From: Collybia mongolica
Taxonomy: Eukaryota; Basidiomycota; Agaricomycetes; Agaricales; Clitocybaceae
Length of the DNA: 64,000 bases
Assembly (NCBI GenBank): GCA_013420905.1
Contig: JAAXNY010000017.1
Coordinates: forward strand, 806,001-870,000
Reading direction: 5' to 3'
The stretch's first letter is position 1, and the number at the start of each line of letters is the position of its first letter. Below, in pieces: positions 24,890-36,056 of the stretch. The notes beneath the pieces are model-generated. The model did no database searches. It saw only the letters and a list, made by a program, of their open reading frames with translations, and was not told where the DNA came from. The translations under genes were made by a program, and so were the position numbers.

Positions 24890-27180
24890 GCTCTTCCTAT
24901 GTATAGTGTAGTTCAAGCCCGGTCACAAATGCAAGACAGACAGTGTGTTTTTCCCCGTTCACTAAAAATAGAACATAAGCCATTGATGTGCGTTGTCGCG
25001 TCCTGTACTCCTTGCCTCTACTCTGTACTACTACCATGCCCCCCACCATTGATGCCAGCAACATTTTCTCTCTCCTCTGGTGGGTGTATTGGATTCTTGA
25101 CCAGCTGCAGCCACTCTGTGATGAAGGACAAGAAACCAGAAAGGCCATCAATGATAGGAAACTCCTCATTTGCAAAGTCAACAAATATGCCTATCTACTG
25201 GATCAAAAGGTCAAGTTCCTTGGTGCTGTATACCCCAACCTCAACATGCCGATAGAAGACAAAACTACGGAGGATAAATGGGACCTGTCCCCGCTGGCCA
25301 GCCAAGTCCAGAACGGCAGCCTGGAAAGTCAGTATCTGTACTCTCCATTCGCGCACATTGCCAACTGCGGTGAGTAGGTGGCAGTAGCAGTGAACAACTG
25401 CTAAGAAAGAGGCAGTTTGACGTGAACTCGGACGGTCAGTACCTGTGCGTTTAGTACGCATATAGCTGCATGACTGGGGGTATATGGGATGAATAGGTGA
25501 AAGCAAACAGCCCAGGTCACACAGCAGCAGACCTAGGAAGAGAAGGTGGGTTATTAGAAGAGGGAGCAGCACTGAACACAGCGGTGAGTATATATGCGCA
25601 TATAGTCGGGCCAGTTGCTAATTTTTTTGGATATTAGAAACTAGCAACGGTAGGTACCATAACCCTAGCCCACTCTCTCCCGATCCATGGAGAAGCCAAG
25701 GTGCGCTCCTAGCCCTGCAAAGAACACCGCATTTAACGGCTGGGCCAAAGAACCAGAGGAAGAAGAGCGCCAACCTACAGGCACAGGAGGGGAAAACAGC
25801 GATGATGAGAACAGTGGGGTGGATGGCGGGGATGGAGGTGGTGGTGGAGCCAACAGAATGGATGGCAAAGATGGCAGGGGTGGTAATGAACTGGAAATCC
25901 ACTTCAAATTTGCTGGTGGTGAAAGGGCCAAGTGGTTGGCAGCCACAAAGGCCACTCAGTGGGTGTGATCTCTAACCTGTGTCCTAATCTCACTCTATGA
26001 ATAAAATATAAAAAAACATGACAGCACATAAAAGAAAGGTGTACCAGGATTTTCGACACCAGATCCGACAGCAAAGGAAACATCCTTCAACTTTGGGACT
26101 GCATTTTAGCATGGGAGCAAGGCAGCGTAGAGAACAAAGAGAACATGTCCCTCATGCACATCTATGTCAACTACCAGGAGTTCACTGAAGGCCTTACTGT
26201 AAGCCAAAATACCAACGGCACTTCACACGTTCACAAGCAGTATGTTTAGCATTCAGTAATCATCCCACTCATCAATGACAGAGCCAATAAATTAATGAAA
26301 AGCCTCGCTGCTGCATCCACACTGGGCACACCACTCGACAGGCTCTGTGCAATCAATGTTGTAAGCACCAGCTATGTATTACTCGATCTCTGTATAGTAA
26401 TGTGCGTACCAGGCTTTGAACAACCGCCAAAACTAGGACAGAATGTCTCTATGGATGCAAAGTGTCGTCGATATTGTTTCCAGTTTGATATGGTCACTAG
26501 AGTGGTTGAAGCAATGTGTCCATTCAAAATTCAAGTCTGAATACCTCGAAGCCGCGTTCAAAGAACTTTGAGCCCATGAGATATTCTCTATAAACTTGAA
26601 ACATGGGACGGACACAAGAAGGGCCCAAAGAGAAATTGCCCTGAAAATGAAAAACTTTAAAAAGCAGCACGAAAAGATTGTTACGGCTCGTAACCACATG
26701 TGGAGACTGTACAAGACGGTCCATAGCTTGGTGTTATAGTCTGAAGGACAGCCAAGAACTGACTGCCTTTTCCAGTTTGGTGCCAGCATGATTACTGAGC
26801 CCAACTTTTCCCCAGTCAACAGCGGCAAACCGCGCCATTGGTCCAAAACATACACATCAGTTTTGCGCAAGTCATGCATTCATTACTGACAAAAAATGGA
26901 AGGCTGCGCCGTTTTTGCTGAATATAAAAAAACTCACCCCAATCACTGTGGCACAGAAGACAAAACCTGGGGTTCTTTTGTGGCTCACTCTCATCTGAAG
27001 GGGCAGGAAAATATCTGCATGGTTCTCAGAAGCTGCCTATTGCCGGCCATGGCAGCATGGGTGGAGGTCTTTTTGATGGAGAATACCCCTGACCTCAGTA
27101 TAGTCAGCAATGGCAGTGATGATAGCAAAGACGACAGTGACAACGGCGACAACGATGGCACAGGTTATGAGGGTTAGTAT
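24890..27180 (+). other. unidentified, probably decayed coding sequence
   Basis: Plus-strand open pieces at about 25040-25375 (with LLWWVYWILDQLQPL and NKYAYLLDQKV), 25687-25968 (Gly/Asp-rich, ending WLAATKATQW), 26295-26540 and 26896-27177 (acidic tail with SDDSKDD) may be exons of one or two genes. GT-AG joins are plausible but none can be confirmed. In-frame stops are frequent between 26220 and 26740. I do not recognise a domain. It follows the helicase gene and precedes the Copia element. Confidence 0.3.
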
Positions 27181-27229
27181 GTCTGGGGTGTATACATGCA
27201 TGTCAATAGAGTAGCTAGCCCAACACACT

Positions 27230-27550
27230 TACAGTGGGCCATTGGATGGCGCGTAATGAAAGCATGCAGGCACACGCTCGTCCGTTTGTGAATAAAAGCA
27301 TACTGGCATACACTGTTCCCACTTTGGAATGAACGTAGCCTCAAAACATATGCTCGTCTATTTTGGGGCAAAGGTATACTGATGTATGTTTGTCCATATT
27401 GGGGACAGACGTATGTTGAGTAATCTCAGAACATATGCCCGTCCATTTTTGAACGAAAGCATACCGGGGTATATGCTGTTCCAGATTTGGAATGAGTGTA
27501 TGCTGACTAATATATGCTCATACACTTATGGGACAAGTGTATGCTGACTA
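27230..27550. repeat. degenerate tandem repeat, unit about 70-80 bp
   Basis: Repeated phrases of the type CATATGCYCGTCYATTTT...GAAAGCATAC and GGTATATGCTG...GGAATGA recur at least four times. The array ends where Copia coding sequence starts (about 27555). Units are diverged and partly inverted in phrase order. No coding potential. Confidence 0.55.
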
Positions 27551-28306
27551 GGACAAAAAGGACAAGGCACAGGACAATGCCCCTGATGAGGATGTTACAG
27601 AATATGCTGGAAATGCAAGTACCTCCCTCCCAGATCATTCTGATCTGTCTGGCCCACTGCAACTAGATGCTGACTTCAATTGGCTTCCAGACTCTGGGGC
27701 CTCTTCGCATATGACCCCACATCGCAATTGGGTGCATAATTATCGCCTTCATGTTGTACCAATCAGGCTGGCAGACAATAGTGTGATATATTCAGCTGGG
27801 GTTGGGACAGTTGTGTTTAATCCTGTAGTGAAAGGGCAGAATCTGCGTCCAGTGGAGTTCACTAGAGTCCTACATGTACCCAGGCATTCCAGAAGTTCAA
27901 GGCTTATGCTGAGAACCATTGGAAGGACAAGGGCTACACTATCAAGACATTGCAGGATGACAAGGGTGATGAATACATGTCAAAGGAGTTCATTCAATTC
28001 ACAGACCATTGTGGGATTACCAGGAGACACACATGCAGAAACACACCACAGCAGAATGGAGTTGCAGAGAGAGCTAACAGGACTATGTCTGATGACATTA
28101 CTGCTATGCTTGCAGAGTCCAAGTTGCCCCCATCCTTTTGGGAGCATTGCATGGATGCACAAGTACACATCTGGAATCGCATTCCAACACTTGTTGCACC
28201 CAAAACTCCTCACTATGGCTGGTTTGGAACTAAACCTGATATCAGTCATCTCAGGGTGTGGGGATGCACCTCCTATGTCTTTGTGCAGAAGGATAAGTGC
28301 AAAACT

Positions 28307-28695
28307 TGTTAGAACTGACCACATGCATCTCCATACACAGCCTTATGCTGTTTCTGTCACCCCTGATCCACCTGATCCTTATCAGATGGTTATCATGGTC
28401 TGGTGACTATTGTCTCTATTGTTCTTGATCTCTTGGCATCTGACCAGATGACCAGATGCTGATCACTATCATACCAGATGATCAGATCCTTATCATCTTC
28501 TTATTGTTCTTATTGTCTTTACTCTCCTTATTGTTCTAGCACATATATATAGGAGAGTAGATAGTCCTGAAGTCCCCAGTTACTTACTTCGGACTTCAGG
28601 TTAGTACAGCTTCTGTTTGATCAATAAACAAGTTACTTACTTCGGACTTCAGCTGTTGGCTGTCACAGACATCCCTGCACCTTCCTATTCTAATA
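28307..28695 (+). mobile_element. solo LTR, family 2, copy 1
   Basis: 389 bp, TGTTAGAACTGACC to TTCTAATA, with a perfect 5-bp target duplication AAACT (28302-28306 and 28696-28700). Inserted in the Copia integrase. It contains the 53-bp GTTAGT...TTCAG segment (28600-28652), a TATA-like ATATATATAGGAG, and start and end sequences (TGTTAGAA / TTCTAATA) that are inverted copies except for one base. No internal region is left: a product of LTR-LTR recombination. Confidence 0.93.
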
Positions 28696-29296
28696 AAACT
28701 CTGCAGTCACATATGGAGAAATGTGTCTTTATTGGATATGCTGATGGTTACAAGGGTTGGAAGTTCTACAACCCCACCACCAAGAAGACCATGATCTCAG
28801 ACAAAGCAGAGTTTGATGAGCGGTATTTCCCTGGTCTGAAGACATCTGGCAGTGTCCCTGTTCCCTCTGGCCCACCCCCACCTATTTTTGCTGGTCCAAA
28901 TTGTCCTGATAGCAGTCCAGTGCCAGACTCAAGCAATATGCCTGATTTTGGGGGGTATGATGATGATAATGATGATGATAATCTAAAATCAGCCCCAAAG
29001 CGTCCTGCACCTGCCCCTGCACCTGCCCCTGTACCTATTCCCCCTCCTGCCCAAGCCCCTGCCCACGCACCACCTGTCCAGCATAATGTCCAAATCCCAA
29101 ACATTGATCCAGCCAATTACCCATTACCCAATGAGCAACATGATCCTGACTTGGATGATGGTCCTGTTAGACCTAGAGGTAGAAAGCCTCCCAAAGGCAC
29201 TGTACTCCCCACCAGGAAGTCATCTAGGGCTACTAGACCTCCCCAGGAATATTGGATTGTAAGGCCATCCAAGCCTGTCCTGGATGATGGTGATAG

Positions 29297-29685
29297 TGTT
29301 AGAACTGACCACATGCATCTCCATACACAGCCTTATGCTGTTTCTGTCACCCCTGATCCACCTGATCCTTATCAGATGGTTATCATGGTCTGGTGACTTT
29401 TGTCTCTATTGTTCTTGATCTCTTGGCATCTGACCAGATGACCAGATGCTGATCACTATCATACCAGATGATCAGATCCTTATCATCTTCTTATTGTTCT
29501 TATTGTCTTTACTCTCCTTATTGTTCTAGCACATATATATAGGAGAGTAGATAGTCCTGAAGTCCCCAGTTACTTACTTCGGACTTCAGGTTAGTACAGC
29601 TTCTGTTTGATCAATAAACCAGTTACTTACTTCGGACTTCAGCTGTTGGCTGTCACAGACATCCCTGCACCTTCCTATTCTAATA
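29297..29685 (+). mobile_element. solo LTR, family 2, copy 2
   Basis: 389 bp and nearly identical to copy 1, with perfect 5-bp target duplication GATAG (29292-29296 and 29686-29690). Inserted between the Copia integrase spacer and RT. Long form with the 53-bp internal segment (29590-29642). The near-identity of copies 1 and 2 suggests insertion at about the same time. Confidence 0.93.
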
Positions 29686-30052
29686 GATAGTGATATTGAG
29701 GCTAATTTCACATGTGGTGAAATGGATGAGGATGGATTTGAATTTGTCCACTTTGCTGGTGCTGCCCTTGGTCCTGAGCCAGATCCCCAGAACTGGCACC
29801 TTGCCATGAAGTCTAAGGATGCTGACAAGTGGAAGAAGGCTGTTGATGAAGAGATAGAGTCATTGACACAGAATGGCACATGGGACATCATTGATCTGCC
29901 TCAAGATAGGAAGGCAATTGGTTCTGGATGGGTATTCAAGGTCAAGCGCAATTCAGATGGCTCAGTTGAACACTACAAGGCAAGACTGGTGGCAAAGGGA
30001 TGTGCACAATGTCCTGGCATTGACTATAATGAAGTCTTTGCACCTACATTTC

Positions 30053-30318
30053 TGTTAAAGGTGGAAGCCTAGAGCTGGAGTCCTAAGTAAGAAACTGTAT
30101 ATTCACTAATATAAGTGAGTACTAACCTGGAGTCCTAAGTAAGAAACTGGGGACTCCAGAACGAGCTACTCTACACCTATATACCTGTAGGAACAATAGT
30201 AGAGTACAATAAACAATGGAACAATAGAACAATGGAACAATAGAACAATAGAACAATAGAACAATGAAAGAAGCAAAACAATACCAAGCTAAGCTATATA
30301 TACAGGTCAATTCTAACA
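30053..30318 (-). mobile_element. solo LTR, family 1, copy D
   Basis: 266 bp, inverted, with perfect target duplication ATTTC (30048-30052 and 30319-30323), inside the RT coding region. It has the same family as the LTR of the element it interrupts, but is the long form, whereas the host element's own 3' LTR is the short form. The frame is restored if it is removed. Confidence 0.93.
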
Positions 30319-31677
30319 ATTTCGCCCAGCTGCTCTGAGACTGATTCTGGCTATTGCTGGAATTGAAGACATGGAACTGCGCTCTGTGGACATCACATCT
30401 GCTTTCCCCAATGGAGTTCTTGAAGAAGACATTTATATGCACCCTCCTCCGGGTTATGTGGTTGGAAACAAGGTTTTGAAGCTCAAGAAATCGCTCTATG
30501 GACTCAAACAGGCTGCCAGGCAGTGGAACAAGAAGCTACATGGTGTTCTTGACAGCATAGGATTCACCAGACTGGAATCTGACCGCTCCATTTTCTTGTA
30601 TGTAAAGGGAGAAGTCAAGATCATTGTCCCCATCTATATTGATGATATCACTCTGGCTTCAAAATCCAATGCAGAAATTGACAGAACAGTCAAGGAGCTG
30701 TCCAGACACTTCAAACTTCGTGACCTTGGGCCCACTCAGTTCCTATTGGGTGTGGAAATCATCAGAGATCGTCCAAATCGCACCATTGCCCTCTCCCAGA
30801 GACAGTACATTGTGGACATGCTGGAAAAGTACAACATGACAGACTGCAATCCCATCAGCACTCCTATGACCCCAGGACTTATTCTATCCCAGTCAATGTG
30901 CCCACAGACAGATGCAGAAAGGGAGGAAATGCGAAATGTCCCATATCTCAGTCTTGTTGGATCACTTCAATACCTTGTCAGTATGACTAGAGGTGATCTA
31001 GCTGCAGGTGTAGCCAAGCTAGCAAGGTATAACTCCAATCCTGGTCCTAAGCATTGGGCTGCTGCAAAGCATATGCTCAGATATTGCAAGGCCACCATGG
31101 ACTACAAGTTGACCTACCAGGCAAATGGTGAACCACTGGAGTTCAAGACATACTGTGATGCCTCTCATGCAGACTGTGTGGACACTGGGCGCTCTACTGG
31201 TGGATATGTCACAATTTTGGGGGGAGGAGCAATAGGCTGGAGCAGCAAACTGCAACCAATTGTCACACTGTCCACCACTGAAGCAGAGTATGTTGCTGCT
31301 GTGGAGGCAGGCAAAGAGATCCTCTGGATGCGAAGTCTTATGCAAGAACTTGGGTATCCTATCCAAAAATCTTCCATTTTAATGATTGACAATATGTCTT
31401 CATTAAATGTGACCAGGAACCCAGAACACCATGGAAGAATGAAACATATTGACACCAGACTATTCTGGCTAAGGGAAAAAGTGGAAAGTGGAATTATTTC
31501 TACTTATCACATTCCTGGAACAGCTCAAGTGGCAGACATTCTTACCAAGGCTGTTACACTCCCCAAGGTTCAATACTGCAGGGAGATGATGGGTATTAAA
31601 CCCTGAATGGTTTTGTTTCTGACTACTCTATTTTGATGTTGGTACCTCTTATTGAGATGCACCAGGTCAGGGGGGTA

Positions 31678-31875
31678 TGTTAGAATTGACCTGTATATAT
31701 AGCTTAGCTTGGTATTGTTTTGCTTCTTTCATTGTTCTATTGTTCTATTGTTCTATTGTTCCATTGTTTATTGTACTCTACTATTGTTCCTACAGGTATA
31801 TAGGTGTAGAGTAGCTTGTTCTGGAGTCCCCAGTTTCTTACTCAGGACTCCAGCTCTAGGCTTCCACCTTTAACA
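31678..31875 (+). mobile_element. 3' LTR of the Copia element (family 1, copy E, short form)
   Basis: 198 bp, TGTTAGAATTGACC to TTTAACA, directly after the polypurine tract that follows the Copia stop codon. It holds a TATA-like GTATATATAG near its start and the TTGTTCTATTGTTC minisatellite. The 52-53 bp internal segment is absent. Right flank CAACC. Confidence 0.93.
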
Positions 31876-32625
31876 CAACCGTGCCTAACTAGCATGCAAC
31901 ACAGACAATGGGCAAACTCTCTCGTCCGGTTATACTTTCCAGCTATAGCTGAGCGCTATGAGCAATGCGGAAGCTGGCACCGTCAGCAGTATGGCTCTAA
32001 CTCAAGCCCACTGTTCGGCCTCTTCTTTCAGCTGTGCATCAACACTGCCTCTCTCAGGCAAACTCAAGTGCACTGCAGCCCTCATACAGATTCAAAGAAC
32101 GTCATAGGTGTTTGCCTCCTTATGGTCTATGAAATACCTGGTACACGAACGCCTTTACCCTGCCGCGCCTTCTGACTCTGTTCAAGGCAAGAAATTTGAC
32201 CACAAAAGATGCAGCTGGCTAGCCATATGGGAACCTGCTGTGGCCGTACAGCTCCCTCCCTGGGTGGCCCTGCTGTATCCTTCGTCTCTTTTTTTGCACT
32301 TCAATATTGACCTTGAAGGTGCCCTCCTTTGTCTTGTAACTGGTCTCTATATTCACCTGCTGAGGCCCTAGACATCAGGTTTGTGACAGCTCCACTGGGC
32401 AAAACTCCAACTATAGAAAACACTGAGGAGATACATGGCAAGGAAGGTTGGGGGAGCCTGGTTTTTTTCAACCAGGCTTCTCTCTTTCAGTCTTCAGAAT
32501 CTGGCTCTCAAACTCTTAAAACAGCTAAGAACACCCAGCGGCCAACCACCTCAGACTATGGGACTAATATCCAGGCTGCATTTGGGACATATGGCATTAA
32601 CGTTCCGGGGAAAGTACTGTAGTAG
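31876..32625 (+). pseudogene. relic resembling a TET/JBP-type 2-oxoglutarate/Fe(II) dioxygenase (C-terminal part)
   Basis: The translation shows a Phe/Trp-rich region (LFGLFFQLCINTA), then VHCSPHTDSKNVIGVCLLM near 32070-32125, with an H-x-D as in the iron site. After an intron-like break come CSWLAIWEPAVAVQLPPWVA and PSSLFLHFNIDLE, and finally WGSLVFFNQASLFQSSESG before a stop at about 32620. This order matches a large Agaricomycete protein family that I associate with TET/JBP-like dioxygenases, proposed to oxidise 5-methylcytosine. The 5' end is cut off by the Copia LTR. The assignment is from memory of motifs, so moderate at best. Confidence 0.45.
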
Positions 32626-33440
32626 GGAGAGTAGAAATATAGAGAAAAAATGGGTTATGTGACTGGACTGCCTGTACACTATCACATCCAGTAGAATGCC
32701 TCTAGTAATCTAATAATCTTTTAGCCCCACAGTCTGTTCACCTGTATCTACTAGGTGCTGGGTGTTGGGCGCAGGGAGAAAGAATGTGAGGCTCGTGAAG
32801 CCCCGCCTTTTGTTCACTCGTAGCTACTGAGTCTATGTCAGGGAGGTTCAGTTACGAGCGGAACATTTACAAGGCTTGACAAGCCTCGGAATGCTGATTC
32901 CGCACAGCCACATTGTCGCTTAATAGTACTTTTTGGTTCGCTTTGCTGACAAGAGTTAGGGCAGCAATATCTATTTATATAGAATGTTTTAGTTGTGGCC
33001 AACAGGCCTCGAGGACCACAAAAAATAAAGACGTCAAACGGCTTTTGGAACAATGCCAACTCTAGGAATATTCCCCACTTACAAAGGCAGCGATAGCCTC
33101 GCCTCACCATGCGTGCCTTTAATTGTTCCATGGAACAACCCCTGGCCACACAAAAGGTGAAGAATTTCAACGCATGGTTTGTTATGGGTTCAACCACACT
33201 TATTGCCTTTTGGCGCATTTATTTTTCGCAACATACTGTAGAATGAGAGTTAAATGACTGCATTATTGCAGATAAACCAGGCCTTTATGCTCGGAGTTGG
33301 ACTCTTGAAGGATCCTGCCCCATTCTAGTATACGACGAGCTGTTTTGGGCATTCAGATCTGACTTCCTTCTTATTCACGCAGTCACCTGTCAATTCCCCT
33401 TGACACCCGACACCAGGCTCTCTGACAAGGCCTCAAATTG
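32626..33440. other. unassigned sequence
   Basis: Between the dioxygenase relic and the next coding fragment. A minus-strand frame (33218-32838) and short plus-strand frames are open but unrecognised. CpG is present at moderate frequency, higher than in the Helitron. No repeat match elsewhere in the window was seen. Confidence 0.3.
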
Positions 33441-33790
33441 TCCCCTCCCCCTTGCTATCCACTCATTCAACTCCAACGCCCCAGCATCACCAACATACAG
33501 CTTTTTGTGGCTTTGACACAGTTGCTGATCATAATCCTGAGTGTAGAAAGAGAACTCAAATGCTGTATGCCAGGTCGAAAAAGCCCAGAAAATACCCTCA
33601 ACTGTGCTCCACCTGTGAACAAGAATCAGAACACAGCATTGTTCATCCGACCTGTAGCGCCAAGAAGATGGTTGTTGCTGCCAGTGGAAAATTGGTAACA
33701 GTGCCTAGGCTGAAGGGGAAACTGGCCTGTCTGCTCTGCAGCACAAAGTACATTGATGGGAGCTTTCTCAAGGTGCGTACGGTATTTTAG
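33441..33790 (+). pseudogene. Cys-rich coding fragment, possibly an upstream exon
   Basis: The open frame reads CRKRTQMLYARSKKPRKYPQ, then a Cys-x2-Cys pair, IVHPTCSA, VTVPRLKGKLACLLC and YIDGSFLK, ending at a plausible GTGCGT donor (33773). The paired cysteines suggest a small zinc-binding region. It lies just upstream of the helicase N-terminal copy and may belong to it or to the dioxygenase-type gene. Not identified further. Confidence 0.35.
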
Positions 33791-33882
33791 TCTTTTGCAA
33801 GCTTGATTATAAACTCCATAGGCAGATCCATTGTCTATCGTGTAGACCAACACGTCCAGCTGAGTCGCAAACAGGGGGGTCA

Positions 33883-35790
33883 TTGTGCCCTTTATTGCAG
33901 TCGAACCCATCTCGGCAAACTCAGCCAATGGCAGGCGCAGCTGTAATACCACTGCTACTGCCCCCACCCCCTATACCACCACGCGAGCCCTCCCTTGTTC
34001 AGGCGCCGTTTGGACATTTGTTAATGCCTACCACGGATATAGAGATGGTACGGCCCCATACCCCCGTACTGGCCGCTGAAACTGTAGACACCACACAACC
34101 CGAACCGCTAGAGCAGTACGGTCTCATAATCAATACACAGTATCAGATAATAATATGTATAGAGTGCAGCAGTATGGTTGACCATACTAAAATTCGATCA
34201 CATATCGTAAAGCACCACAAGTCGCTGCATGTGCCAATTGACCTGCAGGATAAGCTGGATGGTGATGTTTTCTCTTCATTCCCTGGCCTTACCTATAAGC
34301 CAGTACATCCAACTGCACCTGTCCCTCCTGTTTTTGGCCTAAAACCACCCCGTTCCGGTTACCTTAAATGCTCCGGCTGTAGTAGATGCTATGGAGATAG
34401 AAAAATGTTCAACAAACACCACTGTGATGGCGAAAGGAGCAGTACTTCGCATGCTGTGCAGCGGTATCTTGACAACAGCAGCAGCTCTTGGTTCCTGGTC
34501 ACTGCCCCCAGACCTACTACTGTTGTAAAACAGACCCATTGGGGTACATATGCCACCACCTTTGGAGCCAAGATGAATGAGTATCTGAACACCACTGGGA
34601 CAGTACCACAAAGCTACTGGATTCTACACCAGTTTCTGCATAAGGAGTGCTGGATCCAGCAAATCAAAGGCCTGCCACATGAGGATCTTATACCACTGGT
34701 GGTATACAGTGCAAAAGACCCCAAATTTGGGAATATCCATTGACACATCCATGCATTCTTGGCTCTTATGCAGGCAGGGATTGATAGCTACTACCTCCGG
34801 TGCTTAGTCAGTACAAGACCTGGCACCGAGCACTCTATAACCTATCAGCGCCATCACTCTGATGTTGGCCAAAGCATGCACAACAAGTACTCTCATGTGT
34901 TTGCTGGGGTCTTGATGCTGTGTATCCGCGCAGTTATGGAACAACTTGGGGACTACAAGATTAATCTAACAGACGATGTCAAAAAGGTGACAAAAGAGTT
35001 GATCAATGTTCTTGATCCTCCAACCACTGCAGAGTTGGAAGAGGGGGAAGATGAATCTGTAACAGGCACAGGTGAAGAACTCCTTGTAGACTACAAAATG
35101 CTAGACAATGTTTGTTTGGATGAAGATGATGAGCTAGATGTTCTCTCTTCATATGGTGTATCTGGCCGGGATGGGGCACTGGAAACAACTGAAGAGGTCC
35201 AGGTAAAGCTCAGGGCATTGCTCATGCTTCTCTTTACCCAAACGCCCAGTGAAGCTGCTAGAGGGACGTTTCATAGCCCCATCATGCACTATTTACTACT
35301 GTCATCACTTCGTCTGGGTACTGAATGGATACCAGTCTCCATCATCACGCAGAGGATTGCTGCCAGCTTGTTTGTTGGTTGTTTAACTATGGCCTGGATC
35401 TTGCACCAGGAAATGGCTCTAGATTGGACTCTTACCCTGCACACGTAAGTCAATATACCCTTCAAGTCCTTTGTCCATCTAATGATCTCTTTAGGGCATT
35501 TGAAAAGGTTGAATGTTTCTTACTGGAACGGACCAAAACGCCTATGCCCAACCTCTATATACTCCTCAGAGGGTTGGCTGGTCTTCATTCCGCAGAACAA
35601 GGCATGCTGCTATTTAATGCTCCCGACTTGTCGGGGAGATGTGCTACATTCAGCAATCATACCGTCATGCTCAACAATCTCAAGGCTGTCCATCTCGGCC
35701 TCATCGATGAAATAAGCATGGAGATGGACTTGCTCCTGTTCAATGACCTTTGGTTTGTAATACCAGATGAACAACCCATCTACGATGAAC
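33883..35790 (+). pseudogene. OrsD-type zinc-finger / helicase gene, N-terminal half, copy 2
   Basis: The frame shows a Pro-rich leader, then CIECSSMVDHTKIRSHIVKH near 34155-34215 (a C2H2-like finger as in OrsD-domain proteins), CSGCSRCYGDRKMFNKHHC, WFLVTAPRPTTVVKQTHWG and HKECWIQQIKG. A TGA (34741-34743) follows FGNIH, consistent with an Arg codon mutated at CpG. The following part includes an acidic stretch and ITQRIAASLFVGCLTMAWIL. This copy is uninterrupted where copy 1 was split, so it shows the order of the two halves: 16089-17288 inverted, then 18821 onward. It is truncated at 35790 by LTR F, before the helicase motifs. Confidence 0.78.
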
Positions 35791-36056
35791 TGTTAAAGGT
35801 GGAAGCCTAGAGCTGGAGTCCTGAGTAAGAAACTGTATATTCACTAATATAAGTGAGTACTAACCTGGAGTCCTGAGTAAGAAACTGGGGACTCCAGGAT
35901 GAGCTACTCTACACCTATATACCTGTAGGAACAATAGTAGAGTACAATAGACAAAGGAACAATAGAACAATGGAACAATAGAACAATAGAACAATAGAAC
36001 AATGAAAGAAGCAAAACAATACCAAGCTAAGCTATATATACAGGTCAATTCTAACA
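35791..36056 (-). mobile_element. LTR family 1, copy F
   Basis: 266 bp, inverted, long form. The left flank TGAAC belongs to the helicase gene, and the right flank CTTGA to the Helitron. In element orientation the upstream flank is TCAAG, which equals the downstream flank of LTR G (40384-40388). It marks one breakpoint of the inverted Helitron body. Confidence 0.9.

Larger units (their letters stand above)
27555..31606 (+). pseudogene. Copia polyprotein (protease-integrase-RT-RNase H), interrupted
   Basis: The protease site WLPDSGASSHMT is near 27685. After FTRVLHVP (near 27880) a deletion removes the GAG-pre-integrase and first part of integrase and shifts the frame. Integrase resumes with LQDDKGDEYMS, TPQQNGVAERANRT and WGCTSYVF. 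The Pro-rich spacer (28950-29090) leads into RT (WHLAMKSKDADKWKKAVDEE, then VDITSAFPNG, YGLKQAARQWN, and the catalytic box as YIDDI near 30640). RNase H shows TYCDASHADC and LSTTEAEYVAAVEAGKEI. Removing each inserted LTR plus one target copy restores one continuous frame across all three sites. The stop TGA is at 31604-31606. The element is dead owing to the deletion and missing 5' end. Confidence 0.92.
27555..31875 (+). mobile_element. Copia LTR retrotransposon, 5'-truncated, with 3' LTR
   Basis: Coding sequence in Copia order (protease, integrase, RT, RNase H) is followed by the purine-rich primer site AGGTCAGGGGGGTA and a 3' LTR at 31678. There is no 5' LTR, primer-binding site or Gag upstream; the element begins abruptly after the tandem repeat. 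Three solo LTRs are inserted in it (28307, 29297, 30053). It identifies family 1 LTRs as Copia LTRs. The right flank is CAACC. Confidence 0.9.
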
